A stretch of DNA of 64,000 nucleotides from CAIQQQ01 sp040399685 (GCA_040399685.1 JBBART010000001.1:248001-312000), one strand, 5' to 3'; positions 43,409 to 52,745 are shown, counted from the stretch's first letter. Numbers and translations: made by a program. The notes: generated from the letters alone by a model not told the origin.

Positions 43409-44336
43409 TGCGGCGGCTTTCACGCGAAAGGATATCCAGGACGGCCATGCGGACGGCGACGCCCATCTCGACCTGTTCCTTGATGACGCTGCGCACCGGG
43501 TCGTCGGCCACGGCGCTGTCGATCTCGACGCCGCGGTTCATCGGGCCGGGATGCATCACGATGGCGTCTGGCTTGGCGTGCGACAGTTTTTCAAAATCAA
43601 GGCCGTAGAAGCGGAAATACTCACGCGGCGAGGGGACGAGGCCGCCGTTCATCCGTTCGCGCTGGACGCGCAGGGCCATCACCACGTCCACATCCTTCAG
43701 GCCCTTGACCATGTCGTGGAACACCTCCACCCCGAGCCGGGCGCAATCGACCGGGATCAGCGTCGGCGGGCCGATGACGCGGACGGTGCAGCCCATGGCG
43801 CTCAGAAGATGGATGTTCGAGCGCGCCACCCGCGAGTGCAGCACGTCGCCGCAGATGGCCACGATCAGGCCCTGCAGGGTGCCGCGCCGCCTGCGGATGG
43901 TCAGTGCGTCGAGCAGCGCCTGGGTGGGGTGTTCGTGGGTTCCGTCGCCGGCGTTGATGACGGCGGCGTCCACCTTCTGGGCCAGCAGATGGGGTGCGCC
44001 TGATTGGTCATGCCGCACCACCAGAAGGTCGCACATCATTGCGTTCAGGGTGGCTGCGGTGTCCAGCAGGGTTTCGCCCTTGCTGACCGAACTGGTGGAG
44101 ACGGACATGTTGATGACATCCGCCCCCAGCCGCTTGCCGGCGAGTTCGAAGCTGGTGCGGGTGCGCGTGCTGTCCTCGAAGAACAGGTTGATCAGCGTGC
44201 GCCCGCGCAGCAGGTCGCGCTGGGTTTTGCCCGAGCGGTTCAGCAGCACGTAACTCTCCGCCAGGTCGAGCATGGCTTCGATCTGCGGAGGGTGCAGGCC
44301 TTCGATCTGCAGCAGATGGCGATGCGGCACGTTCAC
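43401..44336 (-). CDS. pyrB: aspartate carbamoyltransferase catalytic subunit
   Basis: 311 residues from the GTG at 44336, which has AAGGA six bases upstream; this is the usual family length. A longer frame to 44450 is rejected. Carbamoyl-phosphate motif FFEDSTRTRTSFE; then NAGDGTHEHPTQALLDALT and VMHPGPMNRGVEI near the C-terminus, all ATCase signatures. It catalyses the first committed step of pyrimidine synthesis. It overlaps the dihydroorotase-like gene by eight bases. It is divergent from trpG. Confidence 0.96.
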   Translation of the reverse strand: MNVPHRHLLQIEGLHPPQIEAMLDLAESYVLLNRSGKTQRDLLRGRTLINLFFEDSTRTRTSFELAGKRLGADVINMSVSTSSVSKGETLLDTAATLNAMMCDLLVVRHDQSGAPHLLAQKVDAAVINAGDGTHEHPTQALLDALTIRRRRGTLQGLIVAICGDVLHSRVARSNIHLLSAMGCTVRVIGPPTLIPVDCARLGVEVFHDMVKGLKDVDVVMALRVQRERMNGGLVPSPREYFRFYGLDFEKLSHAKPDAIVMHPGPMNRGVEIDSAVADDPVRSVIKEQVEMGVAVRMAVLDILSRESRRNV

Positions 44337-44506
44337 GGCGATTCCTTGTTTGGCTGGGGTCCGGCTTGGGTCTAACGCTTCGGCGTGCCACATAGCAGGC
44401 ATGGCTCGCAATACAGCATCACCCGTAGGCCTCTTTCCCGATAGCGGCACGGATGCGCACGGTGCGCCAAATTGACCCGGACAAGGCGGAATTGCAGGAT
44501 GGCACG

Positions 44507-45100
44507 ATGATCCTCCTCATCGACAACTACGACAGCTTCACCTTCAACCTCGTGCATTTCCTGGGCGATCTGGGGGCTGCGTGCGACGTGGTGCGCAACG
44601 ACCAGATCTCGGTCGAGGCCGCGATGGCCCGGGCGCCTGAGGCCATCGTGCTCTCGCCAGGCCCGTGCACGCCCACGGAAGCGGGCATCTGCCTGGATTT
44701 GATCGCGGCGGCGGCTGGTCGGATTCCGATCCTTGGCGTGTGCCTGGGCCATCAGGCGATCGGCCAGGCGTTCGGCGGCGAGGTGGTGCGCGCGCCCAGC
44801 CCGATGCACGGCAAGATCAGCCCTGTGACCCATAACGGTACCGATATTTTTGCAGGCCTGCCCAGCCCGTTCGACGCGACCCGCTATCACAGCCTGATCG
44901 TGCGGGCCGACACTTTCCCCGATGAGCTTGAGGCCACCGCCCATACCGGTGACATCATCATGGGCCTGCGCCACCGGACGATGCCGATCTTTGGCGTGCA
45001 GTTTCATCCGGAAAGCATCGCCAGCCAGTTCGGCCACGACATTCTGCGCAACTTCCTGGCCATCGCCCGCGGCGCCAACCACACCGAGCAGGCGGCGTAG
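44507..45100 (+). CDS. trpG: anthranilate synthase component II (glutamine amidotransferase)
   Basis: 197 residues from the ATG at 44507, with AGGA seven bases upstream; a frame starting at 44453 gives 18 more residues of unlikely sequence. Class I amidotransferase triad: Cys79 in ILGVCLGHQ, His167 and Glu169 in VQFHPES. The opening ILLIDNYDSFTFN is TrpG/PabA-specific, so a role in p-aminobenzoate synthesis as well is possible. No trpE in the window. It begins a tight run trpG-trpD-trpC-moaC-moeA. Confidence 0.95.
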   Translation: MILLIDNYDSFTFNLVHFLGDLGAACDVVRNDQISVEAAMARAPEAIVLSPGPCTPTEAGICLDLIAAAAGRIPILGVCLGHQAIGQAFGGEVVRAPSPMHGKISPVTHNGTDIFAGLPSPFDATRYHSLIVRADTFPDELEATAHTGDIIMGLRHRTMPIFGVQFHPESIASQFGHDILRNFLAIARGANHTEQAA

Positions 45101-46111
45101 GTGAGCGGCAATCTGAAGCCTGTGCTGGCGCGGCTGGCAGAGGGCGAGACGCTGAGCGTGGCCGAGGCCGAGGCGGCGTTCGGCGTCATCATGGCCGGCG
45201 AGGCCACCCCGGCGCAGATCGCAGGCCTGCTGATGGCCATGCGCGTGCGTGGTGAGACGGTGGCGGAGCTGACCGGCGCGGTGCAGGCGATGCGGGCGCG
45301 CATGATCGAGGTGAAGGCGCCGGCCGGCGCCATGGATGTGTGCGGCACAGGCGGCGACGGGCGCGGCACGCTGAACGTGTCCACCGCCGTGACGTTCGTG
45401 CTCGCGGGCCTTGGCGTTCCGGTGGCCAAGCACGGCAACCGCGCGCTGAGTTCGCGCACCGGCGGTGCGGATGTGCTGACCGCGCTGGGCGTGAACGTGG
45501 ATGCGCCGATGGACCGGCTTTCGCAGATTCTGGCGGCGGCGCACTGTGTGTTTCTGTTTGCTCCGCGTCATCACGCCGCCTTGCGCCATGCGGCCGGACC
45601 GCGTGTGGAGCTTGGCACCCGCACTATTTTCAATCTGCTCGGACCGCTGGCCAATCCGGCCCGCGTCACGCGCCAGCTGACCGGCGTGTTCGCTCCCGCC
45701 TGGGCGCTGCCGGTGGCCGAGACATTGCGCAATCTGGGTACTACCGATGCCTGGATCGTGCACGGTCAGGGGCTGGACGAACTGACGGTGGCGGGTGAAA
45801 ACCACGTGGTGGCGCTCAAGGACGGGGCGATCACGAGCTTCATCGTCACCCCTGAGGACGCCGGTCTCGACCGTGCGCCGATCTCGGCCATCACCGGCGG
45901 CGACCCGGCGCTGAACGCCGCTGCTCTCCTGGCATTGCTGGAAGGGGCTGCCGGCGCCTATCGCGACACGGTTCTGCTCAACACCGCCGCCAGCCTGATT
46001 GTGGCCGGTCAGGTGGACGATCTGCGCCACGGTGTGGCAAAGGCTGCCAACGCAATCGACAGCGGCGCAGCACGCGCAGCCCTCGAAACGCTCAAACGGG
46101 AGACTGCATGA
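45101..46111 (+). CDS. trpD: anthranilate phosphoribosyltransferase
   Basis: 336 residues from the GTG immediately after the trpG stop. The PRPP site VCGTGGDGRGTLNVSTA and KHGNRALSSRTGGADVLTALG are the TrpD signatures, followed by FNLLGPLANPA. It joins anthranilate to phosphoribosyl pyrophosphate, step two of tryptophan synthesis. ATGA overlap with trpC. Confidence 0.97.
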   Translation: MSGNLKPVLARLAEGETLSVAEAEAAFGVIMAGEATPAQIAGLLMAMRVRGETVAELTGAVQAMRARMIEVKAPAGAMDVCGTGGDGRGTLNVSTAVTFVLAGLGVPVAKHGNRALSSRTGGADVLTALGVNVDAPMDRLSQILAAAHCVFLFAPRHHAALRHAAGPRVELGTRTIFNLLGPLANPARVTRQLTGVFAPAWALPVAETLRNLGTTDAWIVHGQGLDELTVAGENHVVALKDGAITSFIVTPEDAGLDRAPISAITGGDPALNAAALLALLEGAAGAYRDTVLLNTAASLIVAGQVDDLRHGVAKAANAIDSGAARAALETLKRETA

Positions 46112-46950
46112 CCACGCCTGCACTGGACGTTACACCTGATGCCGTGGGGGCCATGGTGCCTGTTTCGGACGCGCTCGCGCAGATTTGCGCCGACACCCGC
46201 GCCGAGGTCGCGCGCCGCAAGCTGGCCACCCCGCTGGAGGCAATCAAGGCCCAGGCTTTGGCCGCAGGCCCCGTGCGCGGCTTTGGCCGTGCGCTGATGG
46301 ACACGGCTGCGGTCCGCTTCGCGCTGATCGCCGAAATCAAGAAGGCATCGCCCTCTGGCGGATTGATCCGCCCGGATTTCGACCCTGCCGCCCTGGCCGT
46401 GGCCTATCGCAACGCCGGCGCCACCTGCCTGTCGGTGTTGACCGATTTCGCGCATTTCGAAGGCACCGCCGAACATCTGCGTGCGGCCCGTGCTGCCGTC
46501 GATCTGCCGGTGTTGCGCAAGGATTTCATCCTCGACCCATGGCAAATCTATGAAAGCCGTGCGATGGGGGCGGATTGCATTCTGCTCATCCTCGCCTGCC
46601 TGACCGACGAGGAAGCGCGTGAGTTGGAGGCGCTGGCCGACAGCCTGGACATGGACGTGCTGGTGGAAGTGCACGAGCGCTCCGAGCTGGACCGCGCCAC
46701 CTGCCTGCAAACCCGTTTGATCGGCGTCAACAATCGAAACCTCAAGACGCTGAAGACCGACATTAACACCACGCTGGAACTCGCCCAGCACATCCCGCCT
46801 GATCGCTTCCTGATCGGCGAGAGCGGATTGCGCACCCATGCGGATTTGCAGTGTCTGGCCACCGCCGGGGTGAATGCGTTCCTCGTGGGCGAAAGCCTGA
46901 TGCGCCAAGAGGACGTCGAGGCGGCGACCAAGACCTTGCTCAACGGATGA
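46108..46950 (+). CDS. trpC: indole-3-glycerol phosphate synthase
   Basis: 280 residues. TIM-barrel motifs: FALIAEIKKASPSGG (catalytic Glu and Lys), LSVLTDFAHFEGT, VLRKDFILDPWQIYESRAMGAD, GVNNRNLKTLKTD and ESGLRTHAD. The N-terminal 20 residues are longer than in most homologues. It closes the indole ring from CdRP. The protein is not fused to TrpF. ATGA overlap with moaC. Confidence 0.97.
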   Translation: MTTPALDVTPDAVGAMVPVSDALAQICADTRAEVARRKLATPLEAIKAQALAAGPVRGFGRALMDTAAVRFALIAEIKKASPSGGLIRPDFDPAALAVAYRNAGATCLSVLTDFAHFEGTAEHLRAARAAVDLPVLRKDFILDPWQIYESRAMGADCILLILACLTDEEARELEALADSLDMDVLVEVHERSELDRATCLQTRLIGVNNRNLKTLKTDINTTLELAQHIPPDRFLIGESGLRTHADLQCLATAGVNAFLVGESLMRQEDVEAATKTLLNG

Positions 46951-47420
46951 GCACGCTCACGCATTTCGACGCCAGCGGGGCGGCGGCGATGGTGGATGTG
47001 TCGGCCAAGGCCGAGACCGTGCGCACCGCCACCGCCCGCGCCAGCGTGGTCATGCTGCCCGAGACGCTGGCCTTGATCACGGCGGGCACTGCCAAGAAGG
47101 GCGACGTGTTTGGCGTCGCCCGTCTGGCCGGGATCATGGCCGCCAAGCGCACCGCCGATCTGATCCCGCTGTGCCATCCGCTGCCGATCTCTGCGGTCAG
47201 TGTCGATTTGCGGGCTCATGGCGCGGATACGGTGGAGATCGAGGCGACCGTGCGGACCACGGGTCGCACCGGGGTGGAGATGGAGGCGCTGACGGCGGCA
47301 TCCATCGCGGCGCTGACCGTCTATGACATGGTCAAGGCGGTCGATCGGGGCATGCGGATTGAGGGCTTGCGGGTTGTTGCCAAATCTGGTGGCAAATCAG
47401 GCGATTTTCAGCAGGATTGA
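46947..47420 (+). CDS. moaC: cyclic pyranopterin monophosphate synthase
   Basis: 157 residues from the ATG at 46947. Family motifs: THFDASGAAAMVDVSAK, then AGIMAAKRTADLIPLCHPLPI (substrate-binding region) and YDMVKAVDRGMRIEGLRVVAKSGGKSG near the C-terminus. Second step of molybdenum cofactor synthesis after MoaA. ATGA overlap with trpC and followed immediately by moeA. Confidence 0.97.
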   Translation: MSTLTHFDASGAAAMVDVSAKAETVRTATARASVVMLPETLALITAGTAKKGDVFGVARLAGIMAAKRTADLIPLCHPLPISAVSVDLRAHGADTVEIEATVRTTGRTGVEMEALTAASIAALTVYDMVKAVDRGMRIEGLRVVAKSGGKSGDFQQD

Positions 47421-48638
47421 ATGAATATGGGCACGCCTTCGATGATTTCGGTTGAAGACGCCCGCGCCCATGTCTTGCAGTCCTTGGTGCCGACCGGCGC
47501 CGAGATCGTGGCCTTGGCCGATGCCTGGGGCCGGGTGGCCGCCGCTGATATCAGCGCCCGCCTGAGCCATCCGCCACAGGATGTGTCGGCGATGGACGGC
47601 TATGCGGTGCGTGCGCTCGATGCGAATGCGCGCTTGGTGGTGGGCGCATCTCCGGCCGGGCATCCGTGGGAGGGCGTTGTCGGCAATGGCGAGGCCGTGC
47701 GGCTGTTCACCGGCAGCATTGTGCCGCAGGGCGCCGATGCGGTGGTTCTGCAGGAGGACACCGACCGCACGGGCGACGATATCGTCATCCGCGAGGCCAT
47801 TCGCCCCGGCCAGCATATCCGGCGCGCCGGGCAGGATTTCCGCACCGGCGACGTGATGGTTCGCGCCGGATGCCGGCTGACGCCGCGCCAGATCGGGCTT
47901 GCGGCGGCGGCCAATCACGCCTGGGTCAGCGTTTATCGCAAACCCGTGGTGGCCATTCTCGCCACCGGTGACGAGATTGTGCTGCCCGGCGAGCCTTTGC
48001 CGCCCGGCGGCATTGTCAGTTCCAACGCGCATGCGCTGGCAGCCTTGATCCGCGCCTGTGGCGGCGTGCCGCAGGTGCTGCCGATTGCGGCCGATGATCG
48101 CGGCGCGATTGCCGCCGCCGCCGCGTCCGCCCAGGGCTGCGACCTGCTGGTGACCACCGGCGGCGCCAGCGTCGGCGATCATGACCTTGTGGCCCAGGCG
48201 TTGGGCGAGCAGGGGTTGGAGCTGAATTTCTGGAAAGTGGCGATGCGTCCTGGCAAGCCGTTGATGCATGGCCATCTTGGTCGCCTGCCGCTGCTGGGGC
48301 TGCCGGGCAACCCGGTGTCGGCCTATCTCTGTGCCGTTTTGTTCCTCAAGCCAGCCATCGAGCGCCTGTCTGGCCTGCCGGGAACAGCCCCCGCGACGGT
48401 GGCCGCCACGCTGGCTGACCCGCTTCCGGCCAACGATCACCGCGCCGATCATCTGCGCTGCCGCCTGTCCACCGACAGCAGCGGCGCCTTGATTGCCCAT
48501 CCGGCCGGCCGCCAGGATTCTGCGATGATGCGGGTGCTGGCCGATGCCGACGCCATCATTCTGCGTGCGCCCCACGCCCCTGCATCCGACGCCGGGGCCA
48601 TCGTTCAGGTGCTTCGCCTTGATATGATGGGGATTTAA
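47421..48638 (+). CDS. moeA: molybdopterin molybdenumtransferase
   Basis: 405 residues beginning the base after the moaC stop. Domains in MoeA order: residues 1-140 (SAMDGYAVR, GQHIRRAGQDF), the MogA-like domain with ILATGDEIVLPGEPLPPG and VTTGGASVGDHD, then KVAMRPGKPLMHG and LGLPGNPVSAYL, and a C-terminal beta-barrel. It inserts molybdate into adenylylated molybdopterin. Confidence 0.97.
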   Translation: MNMGTPSMISVEDARAHVLQSLVPTGAEIVALADAWGRVAAADISARLSHPPQDVSAMDGYAVRALDANARLVVGASPAGHPWEGVVGNGEAVRLFTGSIVPQGADAVVLQEDTDRTGDDIVIREAIRPGQHIRRAGQDFRTGDVMVRAGCRLTPRQIGLAAAANHAWVSVYRKPVVAILATGDEIVLPGEPLPPGGIVSSNAHALAALIRACGGVPQVLPIAADDRGAIAAAAASAQGCDLLVTTGGASVGDHDLVAQALGEQGLELNFWKVAMRPGKPLMHGHLGRLPLLGLPGNPVSAYLCAVLFLKPAIERLSGLPGTAPATVAATLADPLPANDHRADHLRCRLSTDSSGALIAHPAGRQDSAMMRVLADADAIILRAPHAPASDAGAIVQVLRLDMMGI

Positions 48639-48665
48639 CGCAAGCTCTGCTTGACCGACGCGAAA

Positions 48666-48680
48666 GAACCAACATAGAAC
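48666..48680. promoter_or_regulatory. LexA box (SOS operator) upstream of lexA
   Basis: GAAC-CAACATA-GAAC; on the other strand it reads GTTC-N7-GTTC, the direct-repeat LexA operator of alphaproteobacteria. It lies 80 bp before the lexA ATG and 28 bp after the moeA stop, showing that lexA has its own SOS promoter and is autoregulated. Confidence 0.88.
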
Positions 48681-48760
48681 ATTCGGCAGGTTGCCGGTTT
48701 GTTCCAGCGACGCTGCATCCGTAGCGCGCGGTTGGGCCCCGGTTCGTCGGAGACACACGC

Positions 48761-49483
48761 ATGCTGACCCGCAAGCAGCACGAGTTGCTGACCTTCATTG
48801 ACCAGCATTTGCGCGAAACCGGCTTCTCGCCGAGCTTTGAGGAGATGAAGGAGGCGCTGAAGCTGAAGTCCAAATCGGGCATCCACCGGCTGATTTCAGC
48901 CTTGGAGGAACGGGGCTTCCTGACGCGCCGCCATCACCGCGCCCGTGCGCTGGAAGTCACGCGCATGCCCGAGGAAAGCGCCCGTCGCCCAGTGCTGCGC
49001 GATGTGGCGGCCGAGGCGCCGGCCCAGCCATTCGCGCCCAACGTTATTCGCGGCGATTTCAGCAGCCGTCTCACGGGTGTTAAAGTCTCAGGCGATGCCA
49101 CCGCCGTGCAACTGCCGCTGTATGGCCGCATCGCTGCCGGCGTGCCGATCGAGGCGATGCGCGACAGCGGGGCGCATATCGAGGTGCCGGTGGCCATGCT
49201 CGGGGCCGGTGAACACTACGCCCTTGAAGTCGCTGGTGATTCCATGATCGAGGCCGGCATTCTCGACGGTGACACCGCGATCATCCGCCGGGGCGACACG
49301 GCTGAGAACGGCCAGATCGTCGTGGCGCTGGTCGATGAGGGGGAGGTGACGCTGAAGCGTCTGCGCCGTCGTGGTGCGTCCATCGCGCTCGAACCGGCCA
49401 ATCCCCGGCATGAAACCCGGATTTTCCCGGCTGATCGGGTGCGGGTGCAGGGGCGGTTGATCGGGTTGATGCGGCGTTATTGA
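48761..49483 (+). CDS. lexA: SOS repressor LexA
   Basis: 240 residues. The N-terminal winged helix-turn-helix is MLTRKQHELLTFIDQH through the recognition region SKSGIHRLISALEERGF. A longer-than-usual linker (residues 70-118) follows. The autocleavage site is Ala126-Gly127 in RIAAGVP, with catalytic Ser161 (GDSMIEAG) and Lys199 (VTLKRL). It represses SOS genes and is cleaved with RecA filaments. The upstream box at 48666 fits autoregulation. The stop overlaps the convergent GT9 gene by seven bases. Confidence 0.97.
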   Translation: MLTRKQHELLTFIDQHLRETGFSPSFEEMKEALKLKSKSGIHRLISALEERGFLTRRHHRARALEVTRMPEESARRPVLRDVAAEAPAQPFAPNVIRGDFSSRLTGVKVSGDATAVQLPLYGRIAAGVPIEAMRDSGAHIEVPVAMLGAGEHYALEVAGDSMIEAGILDGDTAIIRRGDTAENGQIVVALVDEGEVTLKRLRRRGASIALEPANPRHETRIFPADRVRVQGRLIGLMRRY

Positions 49484-50337
49484 TGGGCGTGAGCGAACGT
49501 CTCGACACGGGCTGCCAGGTCCGGCAGCCCCGCCGCCCAGGCCTGTGCCACGGCAGCGAGATCGTCGTCGCCGCGGCTGAATTCCAATGCGTCCGGCAGG
49601 CCCAAGGCGGGCAGATACACGCCCTCGCATAACGGGTAGTCCCGCACCCGCCATTCCGGCCGGTGCGTTGTGAAGAACGCGAGGCACGGCACGTCGAACG
49701 CGTCGGCCAGATGGATCATGGCCGTATCGGTGGAGATGAGGCAGGCCGCCCCCGCCACCAGTCCGCACAATGCGGCGAAGTCGGCACGCGGTGGCACGGT
49801 GGCGGCGCCGTTGGCTGCCGATCCTTGGGTGACCACCGGCAAAGCCTGCGTCCGGCGCAGTGTTTCCAGAATCAGACGGTGCGTCGGCTCGGGCATGTCG
49901 CGCAGCGCCATCGAACTGCCCGGACAGACCAGAACGTAGCGGGGCGGCAGGTCATCGGGCGGAACCGGCGTCACGCGTGATGCCAGCCAGGCATTCCGCT
50001 TCAGCGGCTGCGGCACCGATGCGGGGGCAAGGCCGAGCCGGTCCAGAAAGAAATCGATCATCGCCACGCCGCGAAACCCGGGGTCGAAGGCGAAATCGGA
50101 GATATCGATCACCCGGCCGAACCGTTCGCCCAACGCGCCCGTGGTGTCCACATCCGCGAAATCGCTGCAATGCCGATAGATCTGCGCCACCATCTCCCGC
50201 CCGAATGGCTTGCGCACCAGAACCGGCCTGGGAAATCCGGCCACTTCCTGCGCCGCCCGCAGCGCCTGCAGGCCGATCAGGCTGTCGCCCAGGCTGATTC
50301 CGAACCCGTTGACGATCGCCAGGCGGTCGTGGGTCAT
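49477..50337 (-). CDS. glycosyltransferase family 9 (heptosyltransferase-like)
   Basis: 286 residues from the ATG at 50337. N-terminal Rossmann start GFGISLGDSLIGLQALRAA and the C-terminal donor site: VLVCPGSSMALRDMP, VVTQGSAANGAA, LCGLVAGAACLISTDTAMIHLADAFDVPCLAFF. The last segment is the ADP-heptose transferase signature (TDTxxxHLA), so it likely adds a sugar to a surface glycan. It is shorter than typical WaaC or WaaF (about 320-350). One-base overlap with the DsbA-like gene. Confidence 0.8.
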   Translation of the reverse strand: MTHDRLAIVNGFGISLGDSLIGLQALRAAQEVAGFPRPVLVRKPFGREMVAQIYRHCSDFADVDTTGALGERFGRVIDISDFAFDPGFRGVAMIDFFLDRLGLAPASVPQPLKRNAWLASRVTPVPPDDLPPRYVLVCPGSSMALRDMPEPTHRLILETLRRTQALPVVTQGSAANGAATVPPRADFAALCGLVAGAACLISTDTAMIHLADAFDVPCLAFFTTHRPEWRVRDYPLCEGVYLPALGLPDALEFSRGDDDLAAVAQAWAAGLPDLAARVETFAHAHQ

Positions 50338-51005
50338 CAACCCTCGTCGAATTCGACGATGGCGACATCCAGCAGCCGTTCGATCACCTCGGGCTCCTGC
50401 GCGCCGGCAATGGCGTGCTTGCCGCCCACGACGAAGCAGGGCACGCCGTTGATGCCCAGCCGGTGGGCCCGCAGGTTCTCTGAATGCACGCCGTCCGCCT
50501 CTTCGTCGCTGAACAGGAAGGCCTGCGCCGCCATCGGGTCCAGGCCGCAGGACCCTGCCACCGCCACCAGAACCTGGCTGTCGCCAATGTCGCGTCCATC
50601 GGTGAAATGGGCGGAAAACAGCGCTTCGAGCAGGTCGGTCCCACACCCGGCCTCTGACGCCCAGCGCACGAGGCGATGTGCATCCACCGACGACGGGGTG
50701 CGCCGGATTCGCTCGAAGCGGAACATCACGCCCTCGGCCCGGCCGATCTCGGCAATCGAGCCGTAGAGCCTGCGCGCCCGTTCCTCGCCGCCGAACTTGC
50801 GGACCACGTAATCCGCCCGCGCCATGCCGGCGCGCGGCATATCGGGGTTTAACAGGAATGGCCGCCACACGAGGTCGAAGATGATTTCAGGCCGGTTCCG
50901 CAGCGTTCGCATCAGCCGGCGCAGGCCCAGATAGCACCATGGGCAGACCAGATCGTAGACGACCTCGATCGACAGCCGCGCGCGGGGAGGGGACAGGGCA
51001 TTCAT
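50337..51005 (-). CDS. DsbA-family oxidoreductase (FrnE-like)
   Basis: 222 residues. The thioredoxin-fold active site is C-P-W-C in VVYDLVCPWCYLGLRRL near residue 20. This is followed by the long helical insertion of FrnE/2-hydroxychromene isomerase-like proteins and the cis-Pro segment GINGVPCFVVGGKHAIAGAQ. No signal peptide, so it acts in the cytoplasm, probably on disulfides or as a glutathione-dependent isomerase. The ATG at 51005 has no clear ribosome site, being preceded by an A/T-rich stretch. Confidence 0.85.
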   Translation of the reverse strand: MNALSPPRARLSIEVVYDLVCPWCYLGLRRLMRTLRNRPEIIFDLVWRPFLLNPDMPRAGMARADYVVRKFGGEERARRLYGSIAEIGRAEGVMFRFERIRRTPSSVDAHRLVRWASEAGCGTDLLEALFSAHFTDGRDIGDSQVLVAVAGSCGLDPMAAQAFLFSDEEADGVHSENLRAHRLGINGVPCFVVGGKHAIAGAQEPEVIERLLDVAIVEFDEG

Positions 51006-51055
51006 GATATTGTTATTGCGCCGGGGCGGCCGCTTGGAAAGCAAATCTGTCGCAT

Positions 51056-51970
51056 TCACGCCTCCCCATAAGAGGAGATCATCGGATCGAGACGGAATTC
51101 CTCCACCAGGAAGTCGATCACGGCGCGGGTCCGCGGCGCCAGGAAGCGCTTTGAGGGATAGACCACCGAAATCGGCCGGCGGGGTGGTCGCCACGCTTGC
51201 AATATCTGCCGCAGCCGCGTTCCCAGCATGTCGTCGCGCATCATCCACAGCGGCACCAGCGCCACGCCGACGCCGGACATGGCCGCCTCGATCACCGCCT
51301 CGATGCCGTTGCTGCGCAGCCTGCCGGACACCGGCACCGCCAGATGTCCCTCGGGCCCCACGAAATTCCACAGTTCCGGGGTGGGGACGCGGGTGAACAG
51401 GATGCATTCGTGCTGCGTCAATTCCTGTGGGTGCAGCGGCTCGCCGCGTTCGGCCAGATAGGCTTCGCTGGCAACGGCGATGGCGGTGGTGGACCCGATG
51501 CGTCGCGCCACCAGGCTGGCATCCGTCACCTCGCCCACCCGGATCGACAGGTCCAGCCCGTCCTGCACCATGTCCACCACGTTGTCGGTCATCGACAGAT
51601 CGACCGACATCTCCGGATATCGCGCCAGCAGAAGATGCAGCCGCGGCGCCACGTAAAGCCTTCCGAACACGCCCGGGCAGCCAAGGCGGACCATGCCGCC
51701 GGGGGAACTGCGCCGGCGGCCGATTGTGGCCTCGGTTTCCTCCACAGCTTCCACCACCGCCCGTGCGTGGCTCATCAGGTCTCGTCCGTCTTCGGTCAGC
51801 GTCAGGCTGCGGGTGCTGCGCTGGAACAGTCGCGCCCCCAAATGCGCCTCCAGCGCGGCGATCTGGCGCGACACCGCCGGCTGCGTGGCGCCCAATTCGC
51901 GGGCGACGGCGGAAAAACTGCCGGTTTCAGCGATGCGCAGGAAAATGCGGAAGGCGGCCAGAAGATCCAT
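51056..51970 (-). CDS. LysR-type transcriptional regulator
   Basis: 304 residues. N-terminal winged helix-turn-helix: FLRIAETGSFSAVARELGATQPAVSRQIAALEAHLGARLF, then RSLTLTEDGRDL and the linker helix. The remaining 210 residues form the periplasmic-binding-like effector domain (VRLGCPGVFGRLYVAPRL, AAMSGVGVALVPLW). It diverges from the peroxiredoxin-like gene across 112 bp, so it is a candidate regulator of that gene. The effector cannot be told. Confidence 0.93.
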   Translation of the reverse strand: MDLLAAFRIFLRIAETGSFSAVARELGATQPAVSRQIAALEAHLGARLFQRSTRSLTLTEDGRDLMSHARAVVEAVEETEATIGRRRSSPGGMVRLGCPGVFGRLYVAPRLHLLLARYPEMSVDLSMTDNVVDMVQDGLDLSIRVGEVTDASLVARRIGSTTAIAVASEAYLAERGEPLHPQELTQHECILFTRVPTPELWNFVGPEGHLAVPVSGRLRSNGIEAVIEAAMSGVGVALVPLWMMRDDMLGTRLRQILQAWRPPRRPISVVYPSKRFLAPRTRAVIDFLVEEFRLDPMISSYGEA

Positions 51971-52023
51971 CGTTCATTTCTCACGCCTGAAGCATGAATG
52001 TCATCTAAAACGCGGTGATTAAC

Positions 52024-52049
52024 AACATGTCCGGCATGGACCATATGTT
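52024..52049. promoter_or_regulatory. candidate dyad between lysR and the peroxiredoxin-like gene
   Basis: AACATGTCC (52024-52032) pairs imperfectly with GGACCATATGTT (52038-52049): arms match in AACAT/ATGTT and GTCC/GGAC, but the right arm has three extra bases. It is the only dyad noticed in this 112-bp divergent region and lies 33 bp before the peroxiredoxin ATG. A LysR binding site is possible. Confidence 0.35.
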
Positions 52050-52082
52050 AAGATGTGACGTGGAAGGCTTCGGAAAATCCTG

Positions 52083-52745
52083 ATGGACAAGCTCACGACT
52101 GAACTGAACGCATTCATGAACGGCCTGATGGATCGGCTCGATCCAAAAACGGCGGCGGTGATATGCGACAATCAGACGATGCTGGCGCAATCCGGGATCG
52201 CTGACCGCGCCATCGGCGTGGGCGATGTGGCGCCGGATTTCACATTGATTGACCAAAGCGACAAACCGTTCTCGCTGTCGGTGGCGTTGACCCGTGGCCC
52301 CGCCGTGGTGCTGTTCGTGCGCGGCGGCTGGTGTCCGTTCTGTACCATCACGTTGCGTGCGTTTGACCGGGTGCGCGCGGCCTTGGCCCGCGAAGGAGCC
52401 TCGCTGGTGGCGATCTCGCCAGCCACGCCGCAGAACAGCCAGGCCACCGCCGAACGCAACGTGCTGCATTATTCGCTGCTGTCAGACACATCCCTCGCCG
52501 TCGCCACCGCCTATGGCCTGGTGTGGGAAGCCGCTCCCGCATTGCAGGCGGTTTATGCCCGGCTTGGCCATGACCTGCCGCGCATCAACGGCACCGGCGA
52601 CTGGCGGCTGCCGATCCCGGCTGGCTACGTGATCGGCCAGGACGGCATTGTGCAGTCGGCCCGCGTTGACAGTTCCATGACCGTGCGCCTGCAGCCGTCG
52701 GATGCGTTGGCGCAGGTCAAGGCGATGGGCGGCGCATCTTCCTGA
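52083..52745 (+). CDS. peroxiredoxin-like (AhpC/TSA superfamily) protein
   Basis: 220 residues. A helical N-terminal 45 residues precede a thioredoxin-fold redoxin domain: VGDVAPDFTLIDQSDKPFSL, then VVLFVRGGWCPFCTITLRAF with Cys84 and Cys87 in a CPFC motif. GYVIGQDGIVQSARVD is the usual later strand. The GGWCPFC form belongs to a peroxiredoxin-like subfamily that keeps a resolving Cys in the thioredoxin spacing. Likely reduces peroxides or protein disulfides. Probably regulated by the divergent LysR protein. Confidence 0.85.
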   Translation: MDKLTTELNAFMNGLMDRLDPKTAAVICDNQTMLAQSGIADRAIGVGDVAPDFTLIDQSDKPFSLSVALTRGPAVVLFVRGGWCPFCTITLRAFDRVRAALAREGASLVAISPATPQNSQATAERNVLHYSLLSDTSLAVATAYGLVWEAAPALQAVYARLGHDLPRINGTGDWRLPIPAGYVIGQDGIVQSARVDSSMTVRLQPSDALAQVKAMGGASS

